Shown here one piece after another: positions 12,240 through 24,593 of a stretch of DNA of 64,000 bases. Source of the DNA: Linyphia triangularis (taxonomy: Eukaryota; Arthropoda; Arachnida; Araneae; Linyphiidae); contig OZ021729.1 in assembly GCA_963978545.1 (NCBI GenBank), positions 85,664,670 through 85,728,669 of the forward strand, read 5' to 3'. Numbering within the stretch: position 1 is the stretch's first letter; every line of letters begins with the position of its first letter. The notes beneath the pieces were generated by a model. That model did not search any database, was not told the origin of the DNA, and was given only the letters and a program-made list of their open reading frames with translations. Both the position numbers and the translations under genes were made by a program.

Positions 12240-12440
12240 GATGATGCTGAGTGAAGCTTCAAGGGGGAGCGCTAAGGAGAATTGGACACCAAGTGGACAA
12301 GCCACATTCGGTACTTCCGTTCCGGTACGGGGACCAAATTCTACGCCTTTCTTGTACTTGCTTTCAAGGTCAGATTCTGAGAATTCTGCGATAGTGGCTT
12401 TGTCTTCAAACCCCCTCTGGGTACCTTCGTCCTTATTTTA
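12240..12440 (-). pseudogene. Unrecognised coding-like remnant
   Basis: The minus frame is open for about 66 codons to a TAA and reads like real protein: KATIAEFSESDLESKYKKGV, then FGPRTGTEVPNVACPLG. A stop lies directly upstream and no ATG is present, so it would be an internal exon or a transposon remnant. The plus strand of the same segment is also open but with poor, leucine-rich composition. I do not recognise the family. GC content is higher than its surroundings, which supports a former coding origin. Confidence 0.35.
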
Positions 12441-12511
12441 GTGTTCCTGCTCCTCTCCCCTCGCTTGGAAAGATTCTTGGAATGGAAACACAAACCCAAC
12501 AGAGTACTTTG

Positions 12512-12629
12512 ACAGAGCAACTATTATATGCCGGGGCTGACGAGATTGTTTGCAGGGGGATACAAGAGACTTGAAGAATTTTGCTTAGATTCATTTCCTC
12601 TGGGAATTTTGAAGGCTACACTGGCTATG
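12512..12629 (+). CDS. Possible internal exon, unknown gene
   Basis: A segment starting after ...TTTGACAG is open in one frame: it reads YYMPGLTRLFAGGYKRLEEF then CLDSFPLGILKATLAM. It ends at a strong donor (TGTGTAAGT). Composition is protein-like, but no family is recognised and no partner exon is located. The acceptor has little pyrimidine tract. Weak candidate only. Confidence 0.25.
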
Positions 12630-12639
12630 TGTAAGTTTT

Positions 12640-14150
12640 ACTAAATTTTCCAAAATGAATGTTTTAAATGTTTTCCTTTCTAACAAAAATTTAAAAGTTA
12701 GCGACTATTAATATGTGACCGAACTTTCCAGAAAGTTTTTGATACTTTGATGAGTTTTTTTTTTTATTATTAAACCATGCAATTTGGAAAAAAATAAAAA
12801 ATTGTCAAAGTTTTAAGTATAATTTTTATTACAACGTAAAAATTTTTAAAAATTAGTGTATGACTTTTCTACTAATTAGCAGAAATATTTTAAAAGAAAT
12901 AACTTATAATTTGTGTTTTGGTTTTTGTAAATTGTATTTAATGTTCAAACTGATAATGTATGGATAAAAAATCCGCTAAATGCATTCGTCAACGCAGAAT
13001 AGCAGGAAGATAATTTGTAAATATTTGAATTTTTTACGGAATTTCTAATACATAGGAGCGTTTTATCGTTTGTATCTAAAATTCTTATTTGGCATAAACA
13101 GTTTTTGACTTTAAAAATTCTCCATTGATACCTCAAGTTATATCATTTGGGTAACTTACGTTATAGATTTTAATTTTTGAATATTTAACTAAAAAAATTA
13201 TAATAACAATTATCTGTTTGGTTTTAATTAACATCATATGAAAGTAAACACATTTCTGGAAACTTACATACTACATGAAGCAATCCATTTTAAAATAAAC
13301 GAAATAAAAAAAAAATTATCATTGAAAAACTTGTTTAAACAATTTTTACTATTATTTAAGTTAATATAATAATTTACAAATCCTTTGTACAACTATTGAC
13401 AAAACAATAAATTATTTTTCCCACTTTAAAAATCACACCATCCACTTTCAACAAAACAGAACGAACTCGACTATAATTCAAGAGTCAACTTTTAGAAATT
13501 AACATATTAAAAAAAGGAACTACTAGAAAGGAACTTTAAATCTTTTTATACCCAAAATTCTATAAAAAATATTTGATTCAAATTTTCATTTTTACAAGTT
13601 TTTCCTTCTTTGCATGGAATGACCCTTCTTGATGATAATAATTGTGTTTTTTATTGCCAAATATTTTTTTCTAGAATTTTAAAGATTAATTTTTAAAGTT
13701 TTATGTTGGTTTACACTTTTCTCTCACTGTCATCTGGCTGATAGACTTAGCCTCGCCTTTTAATTTTTATATTGCTCCCTGGTTTTTCTCTTCTGCTCCA
13801 GTTGTTCCTATGACAATTTAGCTCTGTATTATATAGTTCTTGTAATTGCTGTTGTTGATAAATTTGATAGAAAACTGTTTTTTTTTTCCCCCTCTAAAAT
13901 ATTTTGTCTTAAAACCCAAGATTAAAAAAAAAACTAACTATTTTACAAAATTATTAAAATGTAAGCCATGTGTTGGTTTCTATTAGCATTTTCCTTAATT
14001 TCTTATATAGAAACACTTGGGGCATGTTTTGATCTGTTTCATGATTTTGACCCTAAAGATTTTTTAGTAGGGTTGTAGGAGTATATTCCGAGAGTTTTTT
14101 GGATATTTCACTGATAAATTTGTAAAATACCACTGATCTATGCTAACCTC
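12640..14150. other. No supported gene
   Basis: AT-rich sequence with many homopolymers. Open stretches are below 65 codons and resemble nothing known. No element ends identified. Confidence 0.4.
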
Positions 14151-14167
14151 TTGTCTGTCTGTATTTT

Positions 14168-14341
14168 GCCGACCAAACGGTATATTGGTTAGGGTGCTAG
14201 CTTCTAGACCGCGAGGTTGCGGGTTTGAGTTCCGTGTTGGGCATGGGTGTTTGTAAATGTATGTTGGCTTGTCTAATGACGAATGTTTCGGCGCATTATA
14301 GCCCTTGTGTAGCTGACGGCGCCAGATAATCTGAAAACAAC
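14168..14341 (+). mobile_element. tRNA-derived SINE-1
   Basis: Plus-strand copy starting GCCGACCAAACGGTATATTGG, with a diverged B box (GGTTTGAGTTCC), ending CTGAAAACAACCA. The 14-bp target duplication TCTGTCTGTATTTT is perfect at 14154-14167 and immediately after the tail, confirming retroposition. Confidence 0.92.
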
Positions 14342-15619
14342 CAATCTGTCTGTATTTTCATTAGATATTAACAGGGATGATAGTTTTCCTCCTTTTGGAG
14401 GATTTAATCCTGTTTGATTTTTATGTAGCATTTTCCTTCTCTATATCCCTGTTTTGAAGATATGCATTTTTCTGATCTGAACCAGTTTTTCCTGCAAAAA
14501 GTATACTGTTCCTCATGTCTAAACAAAAGATTTTCCCTCTTAGCTCCCCTTTCCTCACAGATTACTTTACTAACTCCTAATATTTGAAATGCAATTATTA
14601 TATAGTATGAGAAATTTCATTGTATCTTTAAATTTATTGAATCATACTTCTTGCATACTTTTATTGTTGAATTTTTGTGTATTCCTTCCTTCGAGCTTTT
14701 TTAACGAATTTTTGGATTTCCTCCTTTTTGCTCTCTGATCACTCCCATCCCTGTATCAAACACATTTTAAAGAAAAGTTTGCATGAATAAAATTTAAAAT
14801 AAAATCATTGTAATTATTTTCAGTGTCTAATTTTAAGTTGCTGGAAAATTTCTTTGCTATTTTCTCACTTAATTTTAAACTTGTATTAAAAATGCTGATG
14901 TTGAGTGCAGGGTTGGCATGGCTTAAACCAATTGGTTTTAACAAAAATGTTTTGCCTTTTTTCTCAAAAAAAAAAAAAAAAAAAAAAAAAACCAATTTTT
15001 TTTTTTAAAGAATAATTTTAAATTGTATTTTTATTTATTTATTCACAATTCAATTTTTCAAATTATTTGATGTTGTAAATAACTTCTACTTTTAACCAAA
15101 AGTTTCCACTCCAAAGACTAGCTATTGAACAATGCTTCTAAATCTTAAGAATATTTTGAATAATTTATCACCATTGCTGATTTTAATTATTTTATTGCAT
15201 AATTTTAATCCAAGAGCAATATAAACAATCACCATTGTATTATTCTGTATACATTGAATTTAAAAAATAGTAACTCTCAATAAAATATTAAAATTATGAT
15301 TTGAATGTTGACATAAGTAGCGACATTTGTTTATTTACTTAGTTAATTTATAATTACTTAAAAATAACTTTAATAATTACTTAGTAATTATTTAGTAACT
15401 TTATTAATAACTGTAATAATTACTTAGTTATTTACTTAAGTAAATTGGTCAAAAACACTTGAAAAAAAAAAGTTGACTTAAAACAATAGATTTCCTAAAT
15501 TTTATGACAGTAACAATAATTTAAATCTATCTAAAAATATAAACTGGAGAAAGGTATGAAATGAATTGGGGAAATATTGAATATTGTATTTTATCATCAT
15601 CCTTGTTTTTTTTTTTTTT

Positions 15620-17300
15620 TTTTTTTTTTTTTTTCTAGGTGCAGGTGTTCAAATGATTTGGGGGTGAATAGTGGATGATTAGGCCTCGAAGTATTCCTTT
15701 CAAGGCCGTAGGTCAAAGCCTTCATTCAACCACTTACTATTTGAAGTGAGTATTATCTTTCTCTCTAATAGGATAATTTCCAGAAGTGAAAATGTTTTTT
15801 TCCATTATTTTTATTTGATTCCTGTTAAAGAAATTCAAGGATTTGTTGCATAGAAAAAATATATATTTTCATTCATGAAACTATCAAATAATACAGTATT
15901 GTTATGATATAGATAATTGGCATTTGTGAAAATACTTACAATTGAGTAGTTGAAACAGGTAATAGTGATATAGCACAACTAATTTAAAAAGCTGTTTATT
16001 ATCTTCCTTCTGGAAGCTATTGTTATTGTTTATTATGAAAACTTGTTTCACAAGCCCAAACATTCAGATAATATCTGAGAGTATGTTTTCTGCTGGGGTA
16101 CAGTTTTGGGTACCATAACATCTTGGTTCAAAACATTTTGGAGTATTCTAGTAAATTTTGGTATTTCATTTCCCAATGTTCTTTTACTTGCAGGTAGTAT
16201 GAGAAAAGGATTCCCCGATTCCCTGGATTAAGATATAAGATGAACGAATTGAAGATTATCTGCGATATGCAAGTCAAAGAGAAAAAGAGAGAAGAAAATG
16301 TAAATTTTAAGTATATAATGAATATTGTATTTATCTATGCTTCTATTGGTATAAATATCTTATAGAATTAACCTTTCACAAGAAGTGAATGCCTTTCTTG
16401 AAATAGTGAACTGTAGGATGGTATGTACATAAGTTCTTTATAAGGTTAGTTCTAAAAGATTCCTGCCAATAATTCATATTAAAATTATAGTAAATCAGGG
16501 GTTTGGAAGGAAAAGGGCTCAACAGAATTAAACTTGTTCAATTCTCTCTGTGTAAAGGTTACTAGGAACAGGACAAGGGAGAAAATGTCAATTCTTTTCT
16601 TGTGGACTTAAATGATCCTTTCTACTGTTATAATCACGTTGGTTATTTATTCTTACTGCAATTTTTAATGACCTGATGTATTTTTATTTCATAAGAAGAA
16701 AAGAAATGGAATTTTTTTTTATAGGAACCTTTTTCAAAATCCCTTTTATAATAAAATATTTGTTTTGCTTACAATTTTTCTGTTACTTACCCAATTTTAT
16801 TTTTTCTCACACTGTATTCTTTGCGTTGTTGCAGACAAACAGATTCCAGTTGTGGACGGAGCATTTCCAGAAACAATATGAGATTCTACATGAATCTTTT
16901 TATAAATATTTACTTATCTTGCTTAATTTTTTACTTTAGTATTTTAAATTCGCAAAGGGAGTTCAACGAAATTCTATTTATGAAGTTTCTTCCAGTTTTT
17001 CGCATATCAATGTAGTATACTTTTAAAAATTCAAATTTTATCCTTAATAGTTGGCAAATAATACTTTTTTCCTGATTTTGATTGCTTAAAGAAATTAACA
17101 TGTACATAAATTACAATTTATTGGTGCTCTACATGATGTCTAAGTAGTAAATTTGTAATTAAAAAAAAAAATCAGCTGAAAAAGTTGGAATTTTCTTTGA
17201 GTGGTAACCTGGATAATTTACTGTATCTTGTAACTTATTTTCCTTTTTTAGAGTGTCTTCCTGTAATCCAGATAATTATTATTTTAATCCTGATAATTAG
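15620..17300 (+). repeat. Tandem duplication, unit 1
   Basis: This block and the next share long collinear segments. Examples are the AAGGCCGTAGGTCAAAGCC block (15700s and 17380s), 'aaattcaaggatttgttgcatag' (15831 and 17506) and 'gttgaaacaggt' (15949 and 17637), offset by about 1675 bp. A later 'gcagacaa-cagatt' match is offset by about 1257 bp, so unit 2 carries a deletion of roughly 0.4 kb. Both copies have exon-like borders around the GGTCAAAGCC block: a poly-T/AG before it and GTGAGT or GTAAGT after it. Confidence 0.8.
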
Positions 17301-18560
17301 TTTTATTTTTAGGGTTCAATCATGCAAGTTAGTTTCAAAGAAATTATTAGTGGATGGGCCTCCCAATTCCTCATTTCAAGGCCGAAGGTCAAAGCCTTTA
17401 TTTAACCACTTTTTAGTGAATGAGACAATTCAAAGTAAGTATAATTAGTAATTTCCATAAGTGAATACGCTTGTTTCAATCATATTTATTTGATTCTCGT
17501 TAAAGAAATTCAAGGATTTGTTGCATAGAAAAGTATATATTTTCATTCATGAAACTAATGAATAAGTGCTGTCTTAAAACAGTATTGTTAGGATCTATAT
17601 AATTGGCATTTGTGAAAGTACTTACTATTGAGTAGTTGAAACAGGTCATAGTGCTATAACACGACAACTTAAAATAGTTGGTAATTTCTTCCTTCTGGGG
17701 TACAATTATTTATTATGAACCAGTTTCATGAGCCCAAACATTCAAAAAGTGCCCAACAGAATTAAACTTGTTCAATTCTCTCTGTGTAAAGGTTAAATTC
17801 TCTCTGTGTAAAGGTTAAAAGGAAAATAAATAGGACAAAATCTTCATTCTTTTGTTGTGAACTTGAACGGTCTTTTCTGCTGTTATAATCACTTTGGTTA
17901 ATCTTATTACAATTTTTAATGGCCCGATATATTTAGTATTTTTTTTTATCTTAAAAAAAAATGGAATTCTTGCTAAGGGAATCTTTCTCAAAATAGGTTC
18001 CCTTTTCTGATAAAATATTGGTTTTGCTTACAATTTTTCTATTATTTACCTAAGTTTATTTTTTCTCACAGTGTTCCTGGCGTTATTGCAGACAACCAGA
18101 TTTCAGTGGAATGAGCATTAATATGAGAATCTACATCAATCTTTTTTTTTTTTTTTTCATTTCTTCCTTTTTTTCTTTTTTTTAAAAAAATATTTACTTA
18201 TCTTGCTTAATTTTTTACTTTGTAGTATTTTAAATTCACAAAGGGACCTTGAAGTTGAACGAAATTCTATTCATGTTCTTCCAGTTTTTTGCATATCATA
18301 GTAGTATACTTGTAACAATTTTTATTTTATGCTTAATAATTGGCAAATAATACATTTTTCTGATTTTCCTAATAATGTGATATTTACATAAATATCACTT
18401 TAGTGGTGTTGTACATGATATCTAAGTAGTAAATCTGTACTTTAAAAAAAAAATGAAATTGCTGAGAGTTGGTCTTTCCTTTAGTTTGAGTGGTAACCTG
18501 CATAATTTACTTGTATCATGTTACTTATTTTCCTTTTTTAGTGTTTTCATGTTAATCCAG
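17301..18560 (+). repeat. Tandem duplication, unit 2
   Basis: Second copy of the block above. Its exon-like segment (after TTTTTAG at about 17312, to AATTCAAA|GTAAGT at about 17432) is fully open in one frame for about 40 codons, including SFQGRRSKPLFNHFLVN. The corresponding unit-1 segment has stops in all frames. The most likely reading is a decayed or non-coding transcript with duplicated exons. A third partial echo of the 'ttttccttttttagtgt' junction is at about 19140. Confidence 0.75.
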
Positions 18561-18705
18561 AGAATTATTTTTTTTCAGAGGATTTTTAATTTTATTCAAA
18601 TCCAGGGAATTATTTTATTTACATAGTTGTTATTTTAATTCGGAGAATTATTTTTATTTTAATTCAGAGAATTATTTTCATTTTAATTCAGAGAATTATT
18701 TTAAT
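18560..18705 (+). repeat. Short AT-rich minisatellite
   Basis: About five imperfect copies of a roughly 25-bp unit 'ttttaattcagagaattattttt'. Confidence 0.7.
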
Positions 18706-19334
18706 TTTAAGGGTGGGGTGTGAATTATCACCTAAAGTTTTATTTTTATTATTGATTTATTTACTTTAACGTTAAAAAAAATGAAAACTAACACATATTG
18801 TTTAATTAGAATGGAAATTTATAAAATTGATATTTTACAACATGTGCTTTAAAAATTTCTGATTTCTCCAATAATTAGAAAAAACCTAAACATTTCGAAA
18901 AACCTAATATCAAGAAAAGAAAAACAAAGGGAAAATAGATTTAAAAGTTTCTTTCTCGACAACATCATCCTGTCATTCAGCATGAAATGTCAAATGATTC
19001 ATTAAAAAACGTATATACACTTTTAAAATTTTGCAAGCATAGATATTACTGTGTCCCCATAACTTCACGAATTTCTATTTTAATCCAGATATTTTTTGCT
19101 TTTAAGTGGCAAGTGGTCTTTATCTCTCATTTCATTCTTGTCTTTTTTTAGTGTACCTGCTGTTGATGGTTAAAAGGAAGTGTCCAGCTACATCATTCAT
19201 GATCTTCAATTGTCAATTTGCCTAATGCGAGTTTTCCTAGTTTTCATTCTACAAATGTGGGACAATTTCTTGTAAATCCTCCCGGATTAAATTTTTTTAT
19301 AAATATAAATTTTTTAAATAAATATAAAAATAAA

Positions 19335-19338
<4 letters not shown>

Positions 19339-19372
<34 letters not shown>
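19339..19372. repeat. (AT)n microsatellite
   Basis: Uninterrupted TA dinucleotides over about 34 bp. Confidence 0.9.
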
Positions 19373-19376
<4 letters not shown>

Positions 19377-19959
19377 TTTTTTTTACTTATTGTTTTATTT
19401 ATCTATTGACTTTTTACTGTGTTTTTGTGCTGCATGCTCAAGAAGTTTTTAAAATCATATCCTTCTTATAAGTTGAGCTAAATTATTTTTTTACTGTAGC
19501 ATATATTTAATAGACTTCTGAAGGAACAAATTATAAATACTATTCCTTTTATATAATTGTTTGAGCTTGAAATGGTATATTATAAATAGGTTCTTACAGG
19601 TGTCAATGTGATCACAAGCCACATTATAATTTACACTCCTTTCTTATTTATTTATACTACTTGTAAATCCCAAATAAGTAAAATGCACTGTGAAATATAA
19701 TATAACAACGAAATAGTGAAAACACAAACAGCAGAAAATTTCTCTGATACACAATATCTTAAATATCTTCTTTAAAAAAAAATTAAAAGAAAGCAGTCTA
19801 GCTGAAATTTTTGTTTACATTTGTATTTAACGTAAATCACTGAAATTAATCTTTTGTTTAAATATTATATATTAAAATGATAAAATATTTTAACTATTTA
19901 TAAAAGTTCCTAGAATATTTTAATACTGTGAATCCTTAAAAAAAAAAGTCGTGGGTCGC

Positions 19960-22432
19960 ATACTAATTACAATGTGATATCGCAGTGATGTGGGTTTCAT
20001 TAAGCAATATAAGAATCCATTAAATAATATACTTCATTAAGTAAGTCACAAAGCAATATTGGCGGGACAAGAATTTCATTTCATAAATCACAGGTGTCGC
20101 CAAAATCACTAAGATCACGTACAGATCACAATGTGATATCACAGTGACAAAACTTTCATTGCGAAAATCGCATAAATCACACGGATGTCGCCAAAATCAC
20201 TAAGATCACATTTAGGTCACAAAGCGATATCGCAGTGACAAAGCTTTCGTTGCGAAGATCGCATAAATCACAGGGATGTCGCCAAAATCACTAAGATCAC
20301 ATTTAGGTCACAAAGCGATATCGCAGCGACAAAGCTTTCGTTGCGAAAATCGCATAAATCACATGGATGTCGCCAAAATCACTAAGATCACATTTAGATC
20401 ACAAAGCGATATCGCAGTGACAAAGCTTTAGTTGCGAAGATCGCATAAATCACACGGATGTCGCCAAAATCACTAAGATCACATTTAAGTCACAAAGCGA
20501 TATCGCAGCGACAAAGCTTTCGTTGCGAAAATCGAATAAATCACATGGATGTCGCCAAAATCACTAAGATCACATTTAGGTCACAAAGCGATATCGCAGT
20601 GACAAAGCTTTAGTTGCGAAGATCGCATAAATCACACGGATGTCGCCAAAATCACTAAGATCACATTTAGGTCACAAAGCGATATCGCAGTGACAAAGCT
20701 TTCGTTGCGAAGATCGCATAAATCACACGCATGTCGCCAAAATCACTAAGATCACATTTAGGTCACAAAGCGATATCGCAGTAACAAAGCTTTCGTTGCG
20801 AAGATCGCATAAATCACAGGGATGTCGCCAAAATCACTAAGATCACATTTAGGTCACAAAGCGATATCGCAGTGACAAAGCTTTCGTTGCGAAAATCGCA
20901 TAAATCACATGGATGTCGCCAAAATCACTAAGATCACATTTAGATCACAAAGCGATATCGCAGTGACAAAGCTTTAGTTGCGAAGATCGCATAAATCACA
21001 CGGATGTCGCCAAAATCACTAAGATCACATTTAAGTCACAAAGCGATATCGCAGCGACAAAGCTTTCGTTGCGAAAATCGAATAAATCACATGGATGTCG
21101 CCAAAATCACTAAGATCACATTTAGGTCACAAAGCGATATCGCAGTGACAAAGCTTTAGTTGCGAAGATCGCATAAATCACACGGATGTCGCCAAAATCA
21201 CTAAGATCACATTTAGGTCACAAAGCGATATCGCAGTGACAAAGCTTTCGTTGCGAAGATCGCATAAATCACACGCATGTCGCCAAAATCACTAAGATCA
21301 CATTTAGATCACAAAGCGATATCGCAGTAACAAAGCTTTCGTTGCGAAGATCGCATAAATCACAGGGATGTCGCCAAAATCACTAAGATCACATTTAGGT
21401 CACAAAGCGATATCGCAGTGACAAAGCTTTCGTTGCGAAGATCGCATAAATCACACGCATGTCGCCAAAATCACTAAGATCACATACAGATCACAATGTG
21501 ACATCGCAGCGACAAAGCTTTCGTTGCGAAAATCGCATAAATCACACGGATGTCGCCAAAATCCCTAAGATCACATTTAGGTCACAAAGCGATATCGCAG
21601 TGACAAAGCTTTCGTTGCGAAGATCGCATAAATCACACGGATGTCGCCAAAATCACTAAGATCACATTTAGGTCACAAAGCGATATCGCAGTAACAAAGC
21701 TTTCGTTGCGAAGATCGCATAAATCACACGAAAGTCGCCAAAATCACTAAGATCACATTTAGGTCACAATGTGACATCGCAGCGACAAAGCTTTCGTTGC
21801 GAAAATCGCATAAATCACACGGATGTCGCCAAAATCACTAAGATCACATTTAGGTCACAAAGCGATATCGCAGTGACAAAGCTTTAGTTGCGAAGATCGC
21901 ATAAATCACACGGATGTCGCCAAAATCACTAAGATCACATTTAGGTCACAAAGCGATGTCGCAGTGACAAAGCTTTCGTTGCGAAGATCGCATAAATCAC
22001 ACGCATGTCGCCAAAATCACTAAGATCACATTTAGATCACAAAGCGATATCGCAGTAACAAAGCTTTCGTTGCGAAGATCGCATAAATCACAGGGATGTC
22101 GCCAAAATCACTAAGATCACATTTAGGTCACAAAGTGATATCGCAGCGATATGGCTTTCGTTGCGAAAATCGCATAAATCACATAGATGTCGCCAAAATC
22201 ACTAAGATCACATACAGATCACAATGCGATATCGCAAACATCGCAAATTCGTCCCCAATGTCACAATGTGACGAAAAGCGATATCGCAGCGATATCACAA
22301 AGTTACGTCGCAAAACCCCCTCTAAAACGGACATTGGACGACTATGTGACCCCTGTGTGATATCGCCGTGACATCGCCTGATCTCTATGCGATATCGCTT
22401 TTCGTCACATACTCGTCACATGGTTATTAGGG
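19960..22432 (-). repeat. 91-bp minisatellite array 2, inverted relative to array 1
   Basis: The same 91-bp unit as array 1 on the opposite strand (for example TCGCCAAAATCAC spaced by 91 at 20190 and 20281), about 24 copies. A higher-order period of 546 bp (6 units) is visible: the unit-junction series CAGGG, CATGG, CACGG, CATGG, CACGG, CACGC runs from 20270 and repeats from 20816. The variants 'gaaaatcgaataaatc' and 'cagtaacaaag' also recur at 546 bp. The right end, read inward, is TA then CCCTAATAACCAT. The left end is degenerate. Confidence 0.93.
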
Positions 22433-22434
22433 TA

Positions 22435-23096
22435 GAGTCAAATAATTGTAGTTTTAAAGCTGTTATATTTGAAATTATGTATTAAGCTTAAACGTATTGG
22501 TACATATTTCAGCCATAAATTTATTCAGAATTATTACACAACATACGGAGAACCCAACATAAGATAGAATTCACAGATGGATAAGTTGTGCAGTTTTTTT
22601 TTTATCAGTAAGTTTTGTTTAAGAATTAACATTATAATTTCAATATTCGTTAGCATTGCAGGAGTCCACTTAGCTGTCCAAACTCTTTTAAGACAGATCT
22701 TGTTATTCAATTTTTTTCAATCTTTGCAGAAGGTAAATATTGACTCGAAAACTATCAAGCAGAGTGCAACTTGTCTTCATGAAAAAAAAAAAAAAAAAAA
22801 AACTTGTAGCAAAGTATAGGGTGAATGAAAAAATAAATAAAAAAGTTTAACACTTGGCTATTATCAATGTTTTTAGGAAACAGAACTTTATTTGTGAAAA
22901 TGCTTGTGGAATTCTTGTATTTTCGTATGTATTTTGGGAACTGACGAAAAGAGTGCTGATAAATAGTAAGAAAAAGGTGTAAATGACCAAATGAGAACTC
23001 TTGTCCTTCAGTTTTACTCTTCAATAAGAGTGTACATATATGCAAGAGATGTCTTCGAATTGTTTTTGACCATCTACCACTAGAATATGCTGCTAA
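22435..23096. other. No supported gene
   Basis: AT-rich, with a poly-A tract near 22782-22802. Short open stretches on both strands include homopolymer read-through. Nothing recognised. Confidence 0.4.
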
Positions 23097-23462
23097 TGGA
23101 CAATTCCGCGCATTTTTTTTTTTTATTATATATATTCAATTTTAAATGTTTCTGAAAGGCCATTGTTATCGCCTGTGTTATTGCGCAACCCTACCGCGCG
23201 TCTTCCATCCTACCCCACCCTATTTATTCGTCTATTAATTAATGTAGCTTGATTCCCGCGCTGTGGCGGATGTGAGAGAGATTCCTCTCAGTTCTCATGG
23301 TAACTCCTAGGTTAGTTATCATTCTATTTTACAGTCCAACTTGTGAATGTTAATAAAACTGTGCAAAGCTGCCAATACTCGTCGTGAACATTTTTTGATT
23401 AAATTTATTAAAACTGAGCTATCGCCGAACAGCCATAAACACAAAAATTTCTGCTCAATGCG

Positions 23463-23507
<45 letters not shown>

Positions 23508-23924
23508 CGATCAAAATTACCTTGTTAAACGTATGCGAGAAAACGACTTATTTCGCTGGCATTGAATGTGACGTCACGGCTTCGCAAACATCTTGGCTTG
23601 AAAAACAGCAGCGGAAACCAGATTTGAAAGTCTCTCGCAAATCACGCCAACCTATACGGAATGTGGCAATGGTCTACCAACGCCAACTCTTTGGTGGAAA
23701 CCTCTCGATAACCATAGAAACGATAGGGTCTCTTTACGTCACGGACTTTGTTGACTGTTTTGATCGGTCTGGTTTTGGCTAGGTTTCGGGGCATTTTCTT
23801 TTCTTAATACTTAAATAGCCAATTTTTTTTAAAGAACTTTTGTTTAAATATTTAGAATCAGAAAGAAATTCTTTATAAATATATACTAATTTCACTCGTT
23901 TTTAAAAAATGCGGGAACTGTCCA
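23097..23924 (+). mobile_element. Family X MITE, copy b
   Basis: Starts TGGACAATTCCGCGC and ends GCGGGAACTGTCCA. It is longer than copy c because about 265 bp of unrelated sequence (about 23165-23430) sits between 'aaaggcca' and 'cagccataaacac', where copy a is continuous. A 40-bp poly-A (23467-23505) follows. The middle frame (from about 23540) stays open like copy a. Confidence 0.75.
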
Positions 23925-24212
23925 TTGTCGTTGAGAGGGGATGCTTGTGTATATACATGGCAACAACAAATAATTATTGAATACATTAGTATCGTTGAGT
24001 TGGAAATATTAGGAAATTCTATAGCGTTAAAATTATTTAATTTCAAAGATGTATAACGGTTTATCCATCCACTTACATGTTAACTTCCATATTTTGCTGT
24101 GATCTATTTGTAATAAATTAAACTTCCATTCAAAGTCACTCTGTTAATCTTTTTTGATAGTAAAACACTAACATCACCCTTGGCCAAAACCCCTTTACTC
24201 TTATATATCTCT

Positions 24213-24499
24213 TCTGCGCGTGACGTAATTTATGTAAATTACGTATATTAAACTGCATACATTAAATTTCTAGGGCATATAGTTTCGAACTTTTATAAAG
24301 TTTCAGTGCTACATGTTTTTGCATTTAAAGTGCCATAAATATATAATAAAATTAGTCTGATATTAGTGTTTGTCAGTTTACCAGAAATATTATTTCTTTT
24401 CAATTGTATTTGAAAAAGAAAAATTTCATTTTAATATATAATCAAGAAAATATGGATAGTGTGTAGTGGGGGGCCTACATAAGTTACGTCACGTGCAGA
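24213..24499. mobile_element. MITE with TCTGCRCGTGACGTAA ends
   Basis: Inverted ends TCTGCGCGTGACGTAATTTA and, read inward from 24499, TCTGCACGTGACGTAACTTA. Interior is AT-rich and non-coding. A partial relative lacking these ends is at 52880-53070. Superfamily not assigned. Confidence 0.75.
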
Positions 24500-24593
24500 G
24501 GAGGGAGAGGGTGGGAGTCTATACAATGTGATGATTTCCCTCATCTGGTCGACATGACGCCTCTCTATAGTTGCCCATTAACATCCATTGTAT

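Noticed and set aside
20100..22400. CRISPR-like array of regular repeats
   Set aside because: No spacers: the whole 91-bp unit repeats, in a genome with introns and SINEs.
5917..22432. Maverick/Polinton or viral origin for the 16.5-kb interval
   Set aside because: No DNA polymerase B, integrase, ATPase or capsid frames. The interval has only short unrelated open stretches.
23347..23565. 72-codon ORF with a poly-Lys run
   Set aside because: Caused by a 40-bp poly-A in family X copy b.
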